From an uncultured Muribaculaceae bacterium (GTDB lineage: Bacteria; Bacteroidota; Bacteroidia; Bacteroidales; Muribaculaceae), in assembly GCA_910578395.1 (NCBI GenBank), contig CAJTPZ010000011.1, positions 1 through 62,251 on the forward strand: 62,251 nt of DNA, written 5' to 3'. This document shows, piece by piece, positions 35,201 to 44,288 of the stretch (positions are counted from its first letter, which is position 1; each line of letters opens with the position of its first letter). The position numbers and the translations under genes are program-made. The notes beneath the pieces were generated by a model, which saw nothing but the letters and a program-made list of their open reading frames with translations, ran no database searches and had not been told where the DNA came from.

Positions 35201-36684
35201 CATCTACGAAAAACATTAAGGCACTGACGGCCAACTCTGTCAAGTGGAATATATTTGATCGGGTTGGTACACAAGTTCTTTATGGCGTTACAGGCATAAT
35301 TCTCGCACGCATACTTTCTGTCGAGGATTTTGCACTTGTCGGTGCTATCCTTGTTTTTCAAGCTTTTGCATCACTAATAATCGACAGTGGATTCATGCCT
35401 GCCCTGTTGCAGCGCAAATCCCCTACCAGCCTTGACTACAGCAGTGTCCTGTGGTTCAACATTCTCGTTGCTATTGCCATATACATTATTCTTTACTTTG
35501 CGGCTCCTCTCATAGCCAGTTGGTATGGCGATGACATGCGTCTTATACCAATGTCAAGAGTCTTGTTCCTGTCTTTCATTGTCAACGCAACGGCTCTTGT
35601 TCCTGCAAACAGATTCAACAAGCAACTCTCTCTTAAGCCTGTAGCCCTGGCAAATACCGCCGGACTCATAACCGGAGCGGCCGTAGGCATCTGGTGTGCT
35701 GTTGCCGGTTATGGAGCATGGGCATTGGTATGGCAGACACTCACTCTTGGCAGCATAAAAAGCGTATACCTCTGGTGTGCCGGTCACTGGAGACCAATGC
35801 TACGCATTTCATGGCAATCGCTACGCAGCTTCTTTGCAATAGGAGGCTCAATGCTTTTCACATCCTTTCTAAACACCCTTTTTCAAAACATATACTCATT
35901 TATCATAGGCAACCGCTCGGGCATGATCCCTCTCGGATGTTACACTCAGGCCGATAAATGGAGCAAAATGGGTATAATGTCACTTGTGCAGGTTTTTCAG
36001 TCTTCATTCATGCCGGCTCTTTCCGACGCGCAGAATCAGTCCGAACGATTTTCAGCGATAGCCCGACGTCTTAACCGTTTCACCGCCTACGTGACCTTCC
36101 CGTCGATGATTATTCTTTCGGCGATGGCACTTCCTCTCTTTCACGCTTTGTTTGGCCCGAAATGGGATGATGCCGTTCCTCTCTTTCAACTTCTGCTCAT
36201 CCGTGGCATATTCTACCTCGTCACCACCTCCTACAACAACTATATAGTTGCACGCGGCTGTGCCCGTCTTATTGTAAAAGTCGAGATAGTCCGTGACATA
36301 ACTGCTCTTGTCGCACTTGTCGCCACTATTCCCCTCTTAAACCTTGAAATTCCGCAAATACCGTTTGCAGGACTTCAGATAATGCTTGCCGGACAGATTA
36401 TAGCCTCTATTGTCGCGTGGATCTACACACTCATTCTGTCCTCATCAATATCCGGAGCGACTCCAAAGGACTTTATAACCGATGCGGTTCCATCTTTGGT
36501 TTCTTCTCTTATGGCAGTTGTTCCTGCGGTAATATTGCTTGATACTTCATTATCACCCTGGATTGTGTTCCCATTGCAGGCATTATCGTCTGGAACATTG
36601 TATCTTATCTTGAATGCGATCTCACGATCTGCCATACAGCGCGAAGTACTGACAATCGCACTTTCCCGCTTTTCCAGTCGCTGA
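35197..36684 (+). CDS. Polysaccharide flippase of the MATE/Wzx superfamily
   Basis: The 495-residue membrane protein has about 12-14 helices and the N-terminal block ANSVKWNIFDRVGTQVLYGVTGIILARIL that marks the oligosaccharide flippase (polysacc_synt) family. It probably moves a lipid-linked glycan across the inner membrane. No glycosyltransferase genes are next to it, which is unusual for Wzx; it ends the operon and converges with the lipoprotein gene at 36689 with a four-base gap. Confidence 0.85.
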   Translation: MTSTKNIKALTANSVKWNIFDRVGTQVLYGVTGIILARILSVEDFALVGAILVFQAFASLIIDSGFMPALLQRKSPTSLDYSSVLWFNILVAIAIYIILYFAAPLIASWYGDDMRLIPMSRVLFLSFIVNATALVPANRFNKQLSLKPVALANTAGLITGAAVGIWCAVAGYGAWALVWQTLTLGSIKSVYLWCAGHWRPMLRISWQSLRSFFAIGGSMLFTSFLNTLFQNIYSFIIGNRSGMIPLGCYTQADKWSKMGIMSLVQVFQSSFMPALSDAQNQSERFSAIARRLNRFTAYVTFPSMIILSAMALPLFHALFGPKWDDAVPLFQLLLIRGIFYLVTTSYNNYIVARGCARLIVKVEIVRDITALVALVATIPLLNLEIPQIPFAGLQIMLAGQIIASIVAWIYTLILSSSISGATPKDFITDAVPSLVSSLMAVVPAVILLDTSLSPWIVFPLQALSSGTLYLILNAISRSAIQREVLTIALSRFSSR

Positions 36685-36688
36685 ACTG

Positions 36689-38254
36689 TCACTTACTTTC
36701 GGCGTGCACATAATATTGCTCAGCCGAATGCTCTGTTTCTGGTTTATGAAGAATCATAATTCGGGTTGATTTATTCTCATAGTACTCCATTGGATCAACA
36801 GAAGCAGGCAGACATTTGAACGAGCCAGCTGTTTTCAGCAGATCAGCTTCAACCTTTTCTCCTACGCATTTATGCAATAACGCACGCAAACCGGCGCGCG
36901 ATCTTGATAAGTAAGCAGCTTCATTTTCCTCGTTTTTTTGTGGAACCCTGATTTCCACATATCTCGTACCGTCTGATTCCGATGTATGTTTTACCATATA
37001 CTCATATTCTGTATCGAGTCTGTTATACACAGTCGAGTGGTAATCTGTAAGCGACACACTTCCATTCTTCCAGTCAAAGCACAGAAAATCACGCTCATAA
37101 AGCGTTATTTGTGCCGAATCTGCATAAACGGCATAACCGCCGCGATATCCTGTCAGATAATTCATCCTGCTACCGGCCTCATAAAAATAAGTTCCGACGT
37201 ACGACGCGAAATGTTCCGAAGAGCTGTCACCGTCTTTATCTTTTCGATAAACCTTGTAGGTATCAGGCAGCCCCTCGGCACTCCATACTATCGAATCATA
37301 AAACTGCACATACGACGGTCTGATCGAAAAATCATCTTTCCCGTCGGCAACCATGATTGAAACCATATCGAAAGGCGCAGGAAGTGGGTACTCATCATCC
37401 ATCAGCTGGCTATGCTTGATCTTTTTTATTTTGAATCGACATTCCTGTGGCACAATATAACATGTCATTGTCATCTCCTCAGGAGTTTCCGATGTTACCT
37501 TTATCTCTTTCCTGTCTGATATCGGATGATAAAACGCATCATTCTCTCCTTTCATCGTTAGCTCAAACACATTTAACGCGTCTATAGCGCATGGTATGGC
37601 CACCGTACCATCTCCTGTCGCTGTAAATTCCACAGGATACATCATTGTCACCTGCCCGTCTCTACCACTTGATAATTCCGGATGCCAATCCCCTCCATAT
37701 GCCACACTATTTGTAATCGCATACCGCACATTATCATCTACACCACCTTCACACTTTACTTTAAGCTTCAGCATTTTCTTACGTGGTATCGAAACATTGT
37801 ACGTCACCGTGGTCCCCTCTTTTCCATCTTCATCAAAATATGATGTAAGCTCGGCTTCATCGCTCTCCTGATAAAAATCCGACGGGTAAACCAGATACTT
37901 GTCTGATGGTAAAGTACTCAGATCAAACCTAAGTTTATAATTTTTCAGGACATTACCACCTGCCTTGTCATCAGCTATCTCAAAAATAAGCCTATAAGAT
38001 CCGTTTTTATCAGTGACCGATTTAGACTTGTGTTTAAGAAATTGCCCTGCAAGGCCTGATGTCTGATAATCCATAGTTACCTGAATACCGGGAATCGGAG
38101 TGCCGTCCGGTTCAGTCACTTTTCCAGACACAATAGTACTCGTTTCTGTTGGTTCATCGATAAAATCATCCTTTTCATCATCACAACCTGTCATGGACAC
38201 GAACACTGTCGAAGCCATAAGTGCCTTTGCCATAAACTTACAGTACAATCTCAT
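36689..38254 (-). CDS. Large lipoprotein with N-terminal carboxypeptidase-like Ig domain
   Basis: I do not recognise a family beyond the first domain. The 521 residues start with a lipoprotein signal ending MTGC, an acidic spacer (DDEKDDFIDEP) and a carboxypeptidase-regulatory-like beta-sandwich (VSGKVTEPDGTPIPGIQVTMDY). The long remainder is strand-rich and Tyr/Asp-rich, without catalytic motifs I can name. The acidic residues just after the lipid Cys resemble the lipoprotein export signal that sends Bacteroidetes lipoproteins to the cell surface. The start at 38254 begins the signal. It follows the small lipoprotein gene by ten bases, so the two are probably co-transcribed. Confidence 0.75.
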   Translation of the reverse strand: MRLYCKFMAKALMASTVFVSMTGCDDEKDDFIDEPTETSTIVSGKVTEPDGTPIPGIQVTMDYQTSGLAGQFLKHKSKSVTDKNGSYRLIFEIADDKAGGNVLKNYKLRFDLSTLPSDKYLVYPSDFYQESDEAELTSYFDEDGKEGTTVTYNVSIPRKKMLKLKVKCEGGVDDNVRYAITNSVAYGGDWHPELSSGRDGQVTMMYPVEFTATGDGTVAIPCAIDALNVFELTMKGENDAFYHPISDRKEIKVTSETPEEMTMTCYIVPQECRFKIKKIKHSQLMDDEYPLPAPFDMVSIMVADGKDDFSIRPSYVQFYDSIVWSAEGLPDTYKVYRKDKDGDSSSEHFASYVGTYFYEAGSRMNYLTGYRGGYAVYADSAQITLYERDFLCFDWKNGSVSLTDYHSTVYNRLDTEYEYMVKHTSESDGTRYVEIRVPQKNEENEAAYLSRSRAGLRALLHKCVGEKVEADLLKTAGSFKCLPASVDPMEYYENKSTRIMILHKPETEHSAEQYYVHAESK

Positions 38255-38264
38255 CTTCTCTGAT

Positions 38265-38738
38265 TTATTTCTTAAATGTCTCTGAAATCTGCCTGGCGAC
38301 ATTTTTTATCGCACCTTTCATGTCTGCCGAATGACTTATGCCAAGACTCGACGATGCACCGCGGCATGACGCCACAGGACGTCCGGTCAAATAATCTATG
38401 AAATTCACAGTCACTATCGTTTCCTCCGGTAGCGAAGTCACGCCATACTTGACTATTAAGAGTTTGTCCTGCTCTTGTGATGTTAGGCCCGGTATGCGCC
38501 AGTCACTCACCAGACGCATACCCGAAGCCTCTACAGCATCAAACAGCTGTATTTCATACTCCATCAGTTCCGCAGGTATATGATAAGTGTCATTGTTGAT
38601 GATCGAAACATACTCATACTTTTCCAGATTGACTTTTTCTGAAACCACCGTTCTCGACGTAGTACATGAAACCGCCAGACAAAACACCGCCAATATAATC
38701 TGACATTTTACATAAAAGCCTTCAAAAAAACTGCACAT
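38265..38738 (-). CDS. Small lipoprotein of unknown function
   Basis: The 157-residue protein has a lipoprotein-type signal ending LAVSC and a mixed alpha/beta body. The body includes a strand pair around LLIVKYGVTSLPEETIVTVNFIDYLTGRPVAS and a C-terminal helix. It resembles the small DUF4136-like or GNA1162-like envelope lipoproteins in pattern only. It is the first gene of a two-gene minus-strand unit with the large lipoprotein and is divergent from the alpha/beta hydrolase. Confidence 0.65.
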   Translation of the reverse strand: MCSFFEGFYVKCQIILAVFCLAVSCTTSRTVVSEKVNLEKYEYVSIINNDTYHIPAELMEYEIQLFDAVEASGMRLVSDWRIPGLTSQEQDKLLIVKYGVTSLPEETIVTVNFIDYLTGRPVASCRGASSSLGISHSADMKGAIKNVARQISETFKK

Positions 38739-38890
38739 ACTTTTTCATATTTATTTATCGGAAATAAAGCGACCTTCAGTCAAGTCCTCGCAGCCAATAT
38801 ACAAAACTTCCAATATAAAATACAATTTATTTCCATATTTTATTTTAAACAGCTATTTTAGCAACAGATTAATATTATCTACAACTTAAC

Positions 38891-39898
38891 ATGAAAAGAC
38901 AGTTATTCTTTTTATTATTAGCGGCGATTATTAACTGGCCTGCATTCTGCCGGGATTTTTCTGAAAAAGAAATAACTGTCAGAGCCACCGACGGAGTGGC
39001 CATGGGCGCGACTCTGACATTGCCTGACAATGAACCAAAAGCGGCTGTAATACTTGCGACAGGCAGCGGTATACAGAACCGCGACGAGGAAATTTTTGGC
39101 AAAAAACCATTCAGGACCATTTCTGAATTTCTGTCGGCCAATGGCTATGCTGTGCTTCGTATGGATGACCGTGGTTTCTCAAATCCCGATGATGCAAAGA
39201 ATGCGACTTTACAATCCGATGTCGACGACATAATAGCCGGAATACAAGTCTTGGACTCCATACTGCCGGAAGTGCCCAAAGGCATAATAGGACACTCGTC
39301 GGGAGGAACATGTGCTGTCAGGATAGGAGCGAGGAACTCCGGCATAAGATTTATAATAACACTTGCCGGACCGGCTTGGAGCGGAGACTCTGTCTCGATG
39401 TCGCAGAACCGGGCACTGGCCGTATCTATGACCGGACGGTGGGAGGGAGAGAATCTGCAAAGACAGATCCTGTCTGTAGCAAAATCCGACACTCCCGACA
39501 TGACGGCCCGTATCATTATTACAATGGCATTAAACGATGCTCTCGGTGAAATGTCAAAACAATCCAAGGCACAGGAGCAGATTCAGCAACAGGTGTCTGC
39601 CATATTGTCTCCATGGTTCCGCTCTATGCTCCGATATGATCCGGCCGACGATATTAAGGCACTTAAAATACCATGTCTGGCGTTAAACGGCAGCAAAGAT
39701 ATTCAGGTACTGCCACAAAACCTCATCACGATGAAAGAGCTGAACCCTGATATCGACACACAGATTCTCGAAAACCACAACCATCTCTTTCAGCAATGCA
39801 CTACCGGCATGCCCCAGGAATATGCCACACTACCCGGCGACGTGAGTGACGCAACACTTCAGACAATTCTGCAATGGCTTGAGCGCACCATTCGGTAA
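38891..39898 (+). CDS. Exported alpha/beta hydrolase
   Basis: The 335-residue enzyme carries a signal peptide (1-20, ending PAFC). The fold matches the S33/dienelactone-type hydrolases: MDDRGF, the nucleophile elbow GHSSGG and a late Asp/His pair (LNGSKDIQV and ENHNHLF). Its natural substrate is probably an acyl ester or peptide in the periplasm, but this is not decidable. It is monogenic, with 152 AT-rich bases upstream in which I see no consensus promoter. Confidence 0.85.
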   Translation: MKRQLFFLLLAAIINWPAFCRDFSEKEITVRATDGVAMGATLTLPDNEPKAAVILATGSGIQNRDEEIFGKKPFRTISEFLSANGYAVLRMDDRGFSNPDDAKNATLQSDVDDIIAGIQVLDSILPEVPKGIIGHSSGGTCAVRIGARNSGIRFIITLAGPAWSGDSVSMSQNRALAVSMTGRWEGENLQRQILSVAKSDTPDMTARIIITMALNDALGEMSKQSKAQEQIQQQVSAILSPWFRSMLRYDPADDIKALKIPCLALNGSKDIQVLPQNLITMKELNPDIDTQILENHNHLFQQCTTGMPQEYATLPGDVSDATLQTILQWLERTIR

Positions 39899-39899
39899 T

Positions 39900-40409
39900 T
39901 CAAAGTATCTTATTAAAGATATCCATGTCATGATATCTCTTACCTATCCTTACATTTTCTTTCAGTCGTCCGGCAACCTCAAACCCTGCAACCTCAAAAA
40001 GCCGGTGACTCACAACATTATCGCCGATACAATAAGCCGAAAGCGAGTGTAGACCGAGCTTACCCGATGCGTAAGTCTCTATAGATTCTATCGTAAGTTT
40101 CCCTATACCCTTGCCGCGCCACTGTCGGCTAATATAAATGCCTATCGATGCATGACGGTTGTACAGATCTATGTCATATAGATCCACTGTGCCGACTGTC
40201 TCACCGCCACAAACTACCATAAGCCGCAGACCGTCCTGGGTTGTAGGGTTCGCATCATAGCTGTTCACATACTCCCATATCTGAAATCGCGAAAGCGGTG
40301 CACGGGCCCAATGTCCGTGCAGCCCGTCTTCACTGTCATTTTCCCATAAAAAAAGCCGGTCCACATCCTCCGGTTCTGGCGCACGCAGATATATGTGGTC
40401 TATTGTCAT
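39900..40409 (-). CDS. GNAT-family N-acetyltransferase
   Basis: The 169-residue protein is of the RimJ/RimL-like acetyltransferase type: LRAPEPEDVDRLFLWEND at the N-terminus, the acetyl-CoA loop QWRGKGIG and the NVVSHRLFEVAGFEVAGRLKEN ending. The acceptor is unknown. Its start overlaps the recR stop by four bases, and it converges with the hydrolase gene with almost no gap. Confidence 0.88.
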   Translation of the reverse strand: MTIDHIYLRAPEPEDVDRLFLWENDSEDGLHGHWARAPLSRFQIWEYVNSYDANPTTQDGLRLMVVCGGETVGTVDLYDIDLYNRHASIGIYISRQWRGKGIGKLTIESIETYASGKLGLHSLSAYCIGDNVVSHRLFEVAGFEVAGRLKENVRIGKRYHDMDIFNKIL

Positions 40410-41026
40410 ACCGATTCACTGAATAGCGTGCGGCCGGCAAGCGAACGGCCGAGAGTAATCTCATCGGTGTATTCAAGATCATTGCCCACAGCAAGTCCAC
40501 GTGCAAGCTGTGTCACCTTCACATTAGTGTCACCAAGTCTTCTATATATGTAAAATCCTGTGGTTTCACCCTCCATCGTAGCGCTAAGAGCCATTATCAC
40601 CTCCTCGACCTCCCCGCCGCTTTTTATTCGCTCGACAAGAGAATCTATCTGTAATTGATCGGGACCGACACCGTCAATAGGCGAGATCAGGCCTCCCAAC
40701 ACATGATACACCCCCTGATACTGCCTGGTATTTTCAATAGCCATCACATCCTTCACCGATTCGACCACACACACCGTGTGATGATCACGCAGTGGATTGG
40801 CACATATCGGACATAATTCATCTTCCGATATATTATGGCACTTGCTGCAGTATTTTATACCGTCACAAAGATTTACTATTGATTCACCAAGCGCCTCACC
40901 CACACTTTTATCCTGACGGAGAAGATGCAATGCTAGCCTTAGCGCTGTCTTTCGGCCGATGCCCGGCAGACGCGACAGCTCAGTCACAGCCGATTCAAGA
41001 AGTCCGGAGTCAAATTCCTGTTCCAT
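40406..41026 (-). CDS. recR: Recombination mediator protein RecR
   Basis: RecR works with RecF and RecO to load RecA at gapped DNA. The 206 residues hold the helix-hairpin-helix LSRLPGIGRKTALRLALHLL, the four-Cys zinc motif (YCSKCHN...CPICANP), a Toprim domain (VCVVESVKDVMAIE) and the ELTYADEVTLGR-type ending, at normal length. It precedes the GNAT gene with an ATGA overlap. Confidence 0.97.
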   Translation of the reverse strand: MEQEFDSGLLESAVTELSRLPGIGRKTALRLALHLLRQDKSVGEALGESIVNLCDGIKYCSKCHNISEDELCPICANPLRDHHTVCVVESVKDVMAIENTRQYQGVYHVLGGLISPIDGVGPDQLQIDSLVERIKSGGEVEEVIMALSATMEGETTGFYIYRRLGDTNVKVTQLARGLAVGNDLEYTDEITLGRSLAGRTLFSESV

Positions 41027-41063
41027 ATCCGCAAAGTTACTTCATTCATACCATTTCACGACA

Positions 41064-41093
41064 GAGCGTCCCGCAAAATTTTGCGGGACGCTC
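41064..41093 (-). terminator. Perfect 30-bp palindrome after htpG
   Basis: GAGCGTCCCGCAAAA and its exact complement lie between the htpG stop and recR, 27 bases past htpG. The AAAATTTT centre and GC-rich arms are terminator-like, but no U-run follows the stem. Confidence 0.7.
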
Positions 41094-41120
41094 CACTCTC
41101 ATGCTATACTTTCTTTCGTT

Positions 41121-43172
41121 TTATTTCAGCAGACTGAATGAACGGCTGATAAATTTCCCGAGGTCGGCACCCGCAAGCAAACCGTTAGCGAGCAAGGCAA
41201 GATCAATCATCTGCCTTATCTGCTCCTTGCCGTCGGCATATTCCTTCACAGCTGACTCTTCCTCCTTACGCGCCTTGTCTACTTCTGCCTCCAGCGCATT
41301 CACTTTCGCCTGATCCTCGTCGCTGAGCTTGCCATCCTTAGCCGATGCTCTCAGATCCGATATTTCCTTATTCTTATCAGCTACAGTCTTGGCAAGCGGC
41401 TCTACCGTTTCCTTCAGAGTATCCTCAGCATCCCTGCTTATCGACTTCACAAGCGGATTTTCAGTATTCACAACCAGATTGTAGCTGTCAGGCATCTCGC
41501 CGTAGAAATTCATTCCGGGCTGCATGGCCGCCATCTCTTTCATACGGCGCATATACTCATTCTGAGTCACCATCACAGGCGCATCACTCTCCTTCATCGC
41601 TTCAAACACAACAAGGAAATTGGCCTTATCCACAACCGGTATCTGCGAAGAGAATGCCGTTGTGAGTATGCTGCGCTCTATCTCATTAAGATCCACACTC
41701 TTTTTAGACTCCTTCTGTATCAGATTGTCGATTATATCACTGTCGACACGCACAATACGGGTCTTTTCAAGTTTCTGTTCAAGAAGCCCTATAAAGTGGG
41801 AGTCAAGTTGGCCATCCATCACAAGCACATCATAGCCGCGGCTTTCAGCATTCTGTATGTATGCATACTGGGCTGTCACATCCGTAGCATAGAGGTATAC
41901 CACATTGCCGTCCTTGTCGGTCTGCTCCGCCTCGACAAGCGTGCGGTATTCATCAAGTGTATAATACTTGTTCTGGGTATCCTTCAGAAGCATGAACTTC
42001 ATGGCCGACTCACAGAACTTCTCATCGGTAAGCATACCGTACTCGATAAAAATCTTTATGTCGTCCCACTTCTGCTCATAATCGGCACGGTCGGCACGGA
42101 AAATCTCATCCAGACGCGATGCGACCTTCTTGGTGATATATCCTGAAATCTTTTTGACTGCGGCATCACTCTGCAGATAGCTGCGCGACACATTCAACGG
42201 AATATCAGGAGAGTCTATCACACCCTGCAACAGCATCATGAACTCAGGCACTACACCTTCCACCGAGTCTGTCACAAACACCTGATTGGAATAAAGCTGT
42301 ATGCGGTTCTTATTGATCTCAAAGTTGTTTTTTATCTTCGGGAAATAAAGTATGCCGGTGAGCTTAAACGGATAATCCACATTTAGATGAATCCAGAACA
42401 GAGGATCATCCTGGCCGGGATAAAGTTCGTGATAAAAATTCAGGTAATCCTCACGCGTCAGATCCGACGGCTTTTTAGTCCAGGCAGGTTCCGTGATATT
42501 TATGATATTGTCACGGTCTGTATCCACATACTTGCCATCCTTCCACTCCTTTTCCTTGCCGCTTACGACAGGCACCGGCAGAAAACGGCAATACTTCTTC
42601 AGCAACGAGTCGATACGGCTCTGCTCGAGAAACTCCTTGTTCTCTTCATCTATATGCAGTATTATATCGGTGCCGCGATCCTTCTTCTCTGCGGCATCCA
42701 TCGTGAATACCGGCGAGCCGTCACACTCCCATTTCACAGCCTCGGCTCCGTCTTTGTACGAAAGTGATACAATCTCGACCTTCTTGGCCACCATGAATGC
42801 CGAATAGAATCCGAGTCCGAAGTGCCCGATAATAGCGTTAGCGTTATCTTTGAATTTCTCGAGGAACTCTTCAGCCCCTGAAAATGCGATCTGATTGATA
42901 TATTTCTCAATCTCGTCGGCTGTCATTCCTATGCCGTGGTCACTCACAGTGAGAGTGCCGGCTTCTTTATCGACAGTCACTTTGACGTTCATGTCGTTGA
43001 GATCTCCCTTGAAATCGCCGAACGATCCGAGAGTTCTAAGCTTCTGTGTTGCGTCCACTGCATTGGAAACCAGTTCGCGCAAAAATATTTCGTTATCGCT
43101 GTAAAGAAACTTTTTTATGACGGGGAAAATATTTTCAGTCGTTACCCCGATTGTTCCTGTTTGCTTTGACAT
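41121..43172 (-). CDS. htpG: Molecular chaperone HtpG (Hsp90)
   Basis: The 683-residue protein has the Hsp90 GHKL ATPase domain with ELVSNAVDA, DHGIGMT and GHFGLGFYSAFMV, then a middle domain with LNVSRSYLQSDAAVKKI, and a dimerisation domain. Its charged coiled insert (about 605-650) is rich in Lys, Asp and Ala, and the protein is a little longer than E. coli HtpG. It is a single-gene unit with a 171-bp upstream gap in which I found no consensus promoter. Confidence 0.96.
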   Translation of the reverse strand: MSKQTGTIGVTTENIFPVIKKFLYSDNEIFLRELVSNAVDATQKLRTLGSFGDFKGDLNDMNVKVTVDKEAGTLTVSDHGIGMTADEIEKYINQIAFSGAEEFLEKFKDNANAIIGHFGLGFYSAFMVAKKVEIVSLSYKDGAEAVKWECDGSPVFTMDAAEKKDRGTDIILHIDEENKEFLEQSRIDSLLKKYCRFLPVPVVSGKEKEWKDGKYVDTDRDNIINITEPAWTKKPSDLTREDYLNFYHELYPGQDDPLFWIHLNVDYPFKLTGILYFPKIKNNFEINKNRIQLYSNQVFVTDSVEGVVPEFMMLLQGVIDSPDIPLNVSRSYLQSDAAVKKISGYITKKVASRLDEIFRADRADYEQKWDDIKIFIEYGMLTDEKFCESAMKFMLLKDTQNKYYTLDEYRTLVEAEQTDKDGNVVYLYATDVTAQYAYIQNAESRGYDVLVMDGQLDSHFIGLLEQKLEKTRIVRVDSDIIDNLIQKESKKSVDLNEIERSILTTAFSSQIPVVDKANFLVVFEAMKESDAPVMVTQNEYMRRMKEMAAMQPGMNFYGEMPDSYNLVVNTENPLVKSISRDAEDTLKETVEPLAKTVADKNKEISDLRASAKDGKLSDEDQAKVNALEAEVDKARKEEESAVKEYADGKEQIRQMIDLALLANGLLAGADLGKFISRSFSLLK

Positions 43173-43343
43173 ATTATTTTTAAATTTATTTTGCTGGATT
43201 GTTTATTACTGATAACAACTAAGCAAAAAGAATGCCACTGACATGACCTGTCATATTTTCATAAAAGATGTTACCGCATGTCACCGTCAGTTAGCGGCCT
43301 CCTATGCAGTTCATGTATAGACTTTCCATATAGCCATAAGATA

Positions 43344-44060
43344 TCAGAATGAGACCTGATTGGCAAGCGTGATCGTCTGCGTCGGATTGAGTGGACGCAA
43401 AGTCTCGCACAGCTTTATGTAATCGGTATTTTCTCTGACAAGCACGATAAGATTTAGATGTGAGACTCCTTTCTCGTAGTCATACTCCACATAGAGATTC
43501 GATAAATGCACATTATGTCGGGCCAATGCTTTACGGTACGGCTCCATATCTACAACAATAGCACCGACCTTAAGCCTGATTATACGTGATTCCGATCCCA
43601 ATGAAACACGTTTTTCAATCCGCTCAAGCTGCACAAGGATAAAAAGAATCAACAGTGTCGCGACAACCGACACGACATACATCCCCACACCCACGGCAAG
43701 ACCGATAGTAGCCACCATCCATATTCCGGCAGCAGTTGTAAGACCCCGTACCGATCCCTTCATCTGTATTATCGCACCGGCGCCAAGAAAACCGATCCCC
43801 GACAGCACCTGTGCGGCAATACGGCCGGGATCACCGTTCTCTGTATGTCCCATATATTCCTGAGGGACATATATTGAGATTATCATTGCAAGAGTCGCAC
43901 CCATCGATATAAGCGCGAATGTCCTGATACCGGCCGACTGCCCCTTGCGTTTACGTTCAAGACCCACTACCGAACCGAGCACCAGGCTCAGCAAAAGTTT
44001 GAATATCGTTGACGCCAACGTGATCTTTATGTCAGTAAGTTCTAATATAAGACTATCCAT
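43344..44060 (-). CDS. MgtC/SapB-family membrane protein
   Basis: The 238-residue protein has four or five N-terminal transmembrane helices with the MgtC signatures GSVVGLERKRKGQSAGIRTF and GIGFLGAGAIIQ, then a soluble C-terminal domain (about 145-238) of ACT-like character. In pathogens MgtC tunes the F-type ATP synthase and magnesium starvation survival; the role here is unknown. The gene stands alone, divergent from ilvD. Confidence 0.9.
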   Translation of the reverse strand: MDSLILELTDIKITLASTIFKLLLSLVLGSVVGLERKRKGQSAGIRTFALISMGATLAMIISIYVPQEYMGHTENGDPGRIAAQVLSGIGFLGAGAIIQMKGSVRGLTTAAGIWMVATIGLAVGVGMYVVSVVATLLILFILVQLERIEKRVSLGSESRIIRLKVGAIVVDMEPYRKALARHNVHLSNLYVEYDYEKGVSHLNLIVLVRENTDYIKLCETLRPLNPTQTITLANQVSF

Positions 44061-44182
44061 AATATCCGTTTTTCAATTAAACTAAAAGATCCGGCTTAAA
44101 TATATAACACATTAACCACATCCCATCGTTTTTTATAAAAATTTACAGATTTATGCACACACCGCCTTTTCTTGTGCATTTA

Positions 44183-44214
44183 TTTGTTTTTTATACCTGT
44201 CAATAATAATTTTG
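44183..44214 (+). promoter_or_regulatory. Promoter of the ilvDBNC operon
   Basis: TTTG (44183-44186), 20 bases, then TAATTTTG (44207-44214) is a full consensus match. The predicted leader of about 68 nt is too short for a leader-peptide attenuator, and none is visible. Confidence 0.8.
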
Positions 44215-44288
44215 CAGAAATCGAGGATCTATTCTTGGATTTTTCAAATTCTCACGAAGGTTTCAAATAGGATAAAACATAAGATCGT

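Noticed and set aside
44215..44288. Leader-peptide attenuator before ilvD
   Set aside because: The predicted leader is about 68 nt, with no Leu/Val/Ile-rich peptide and no paired terminator hairpins.
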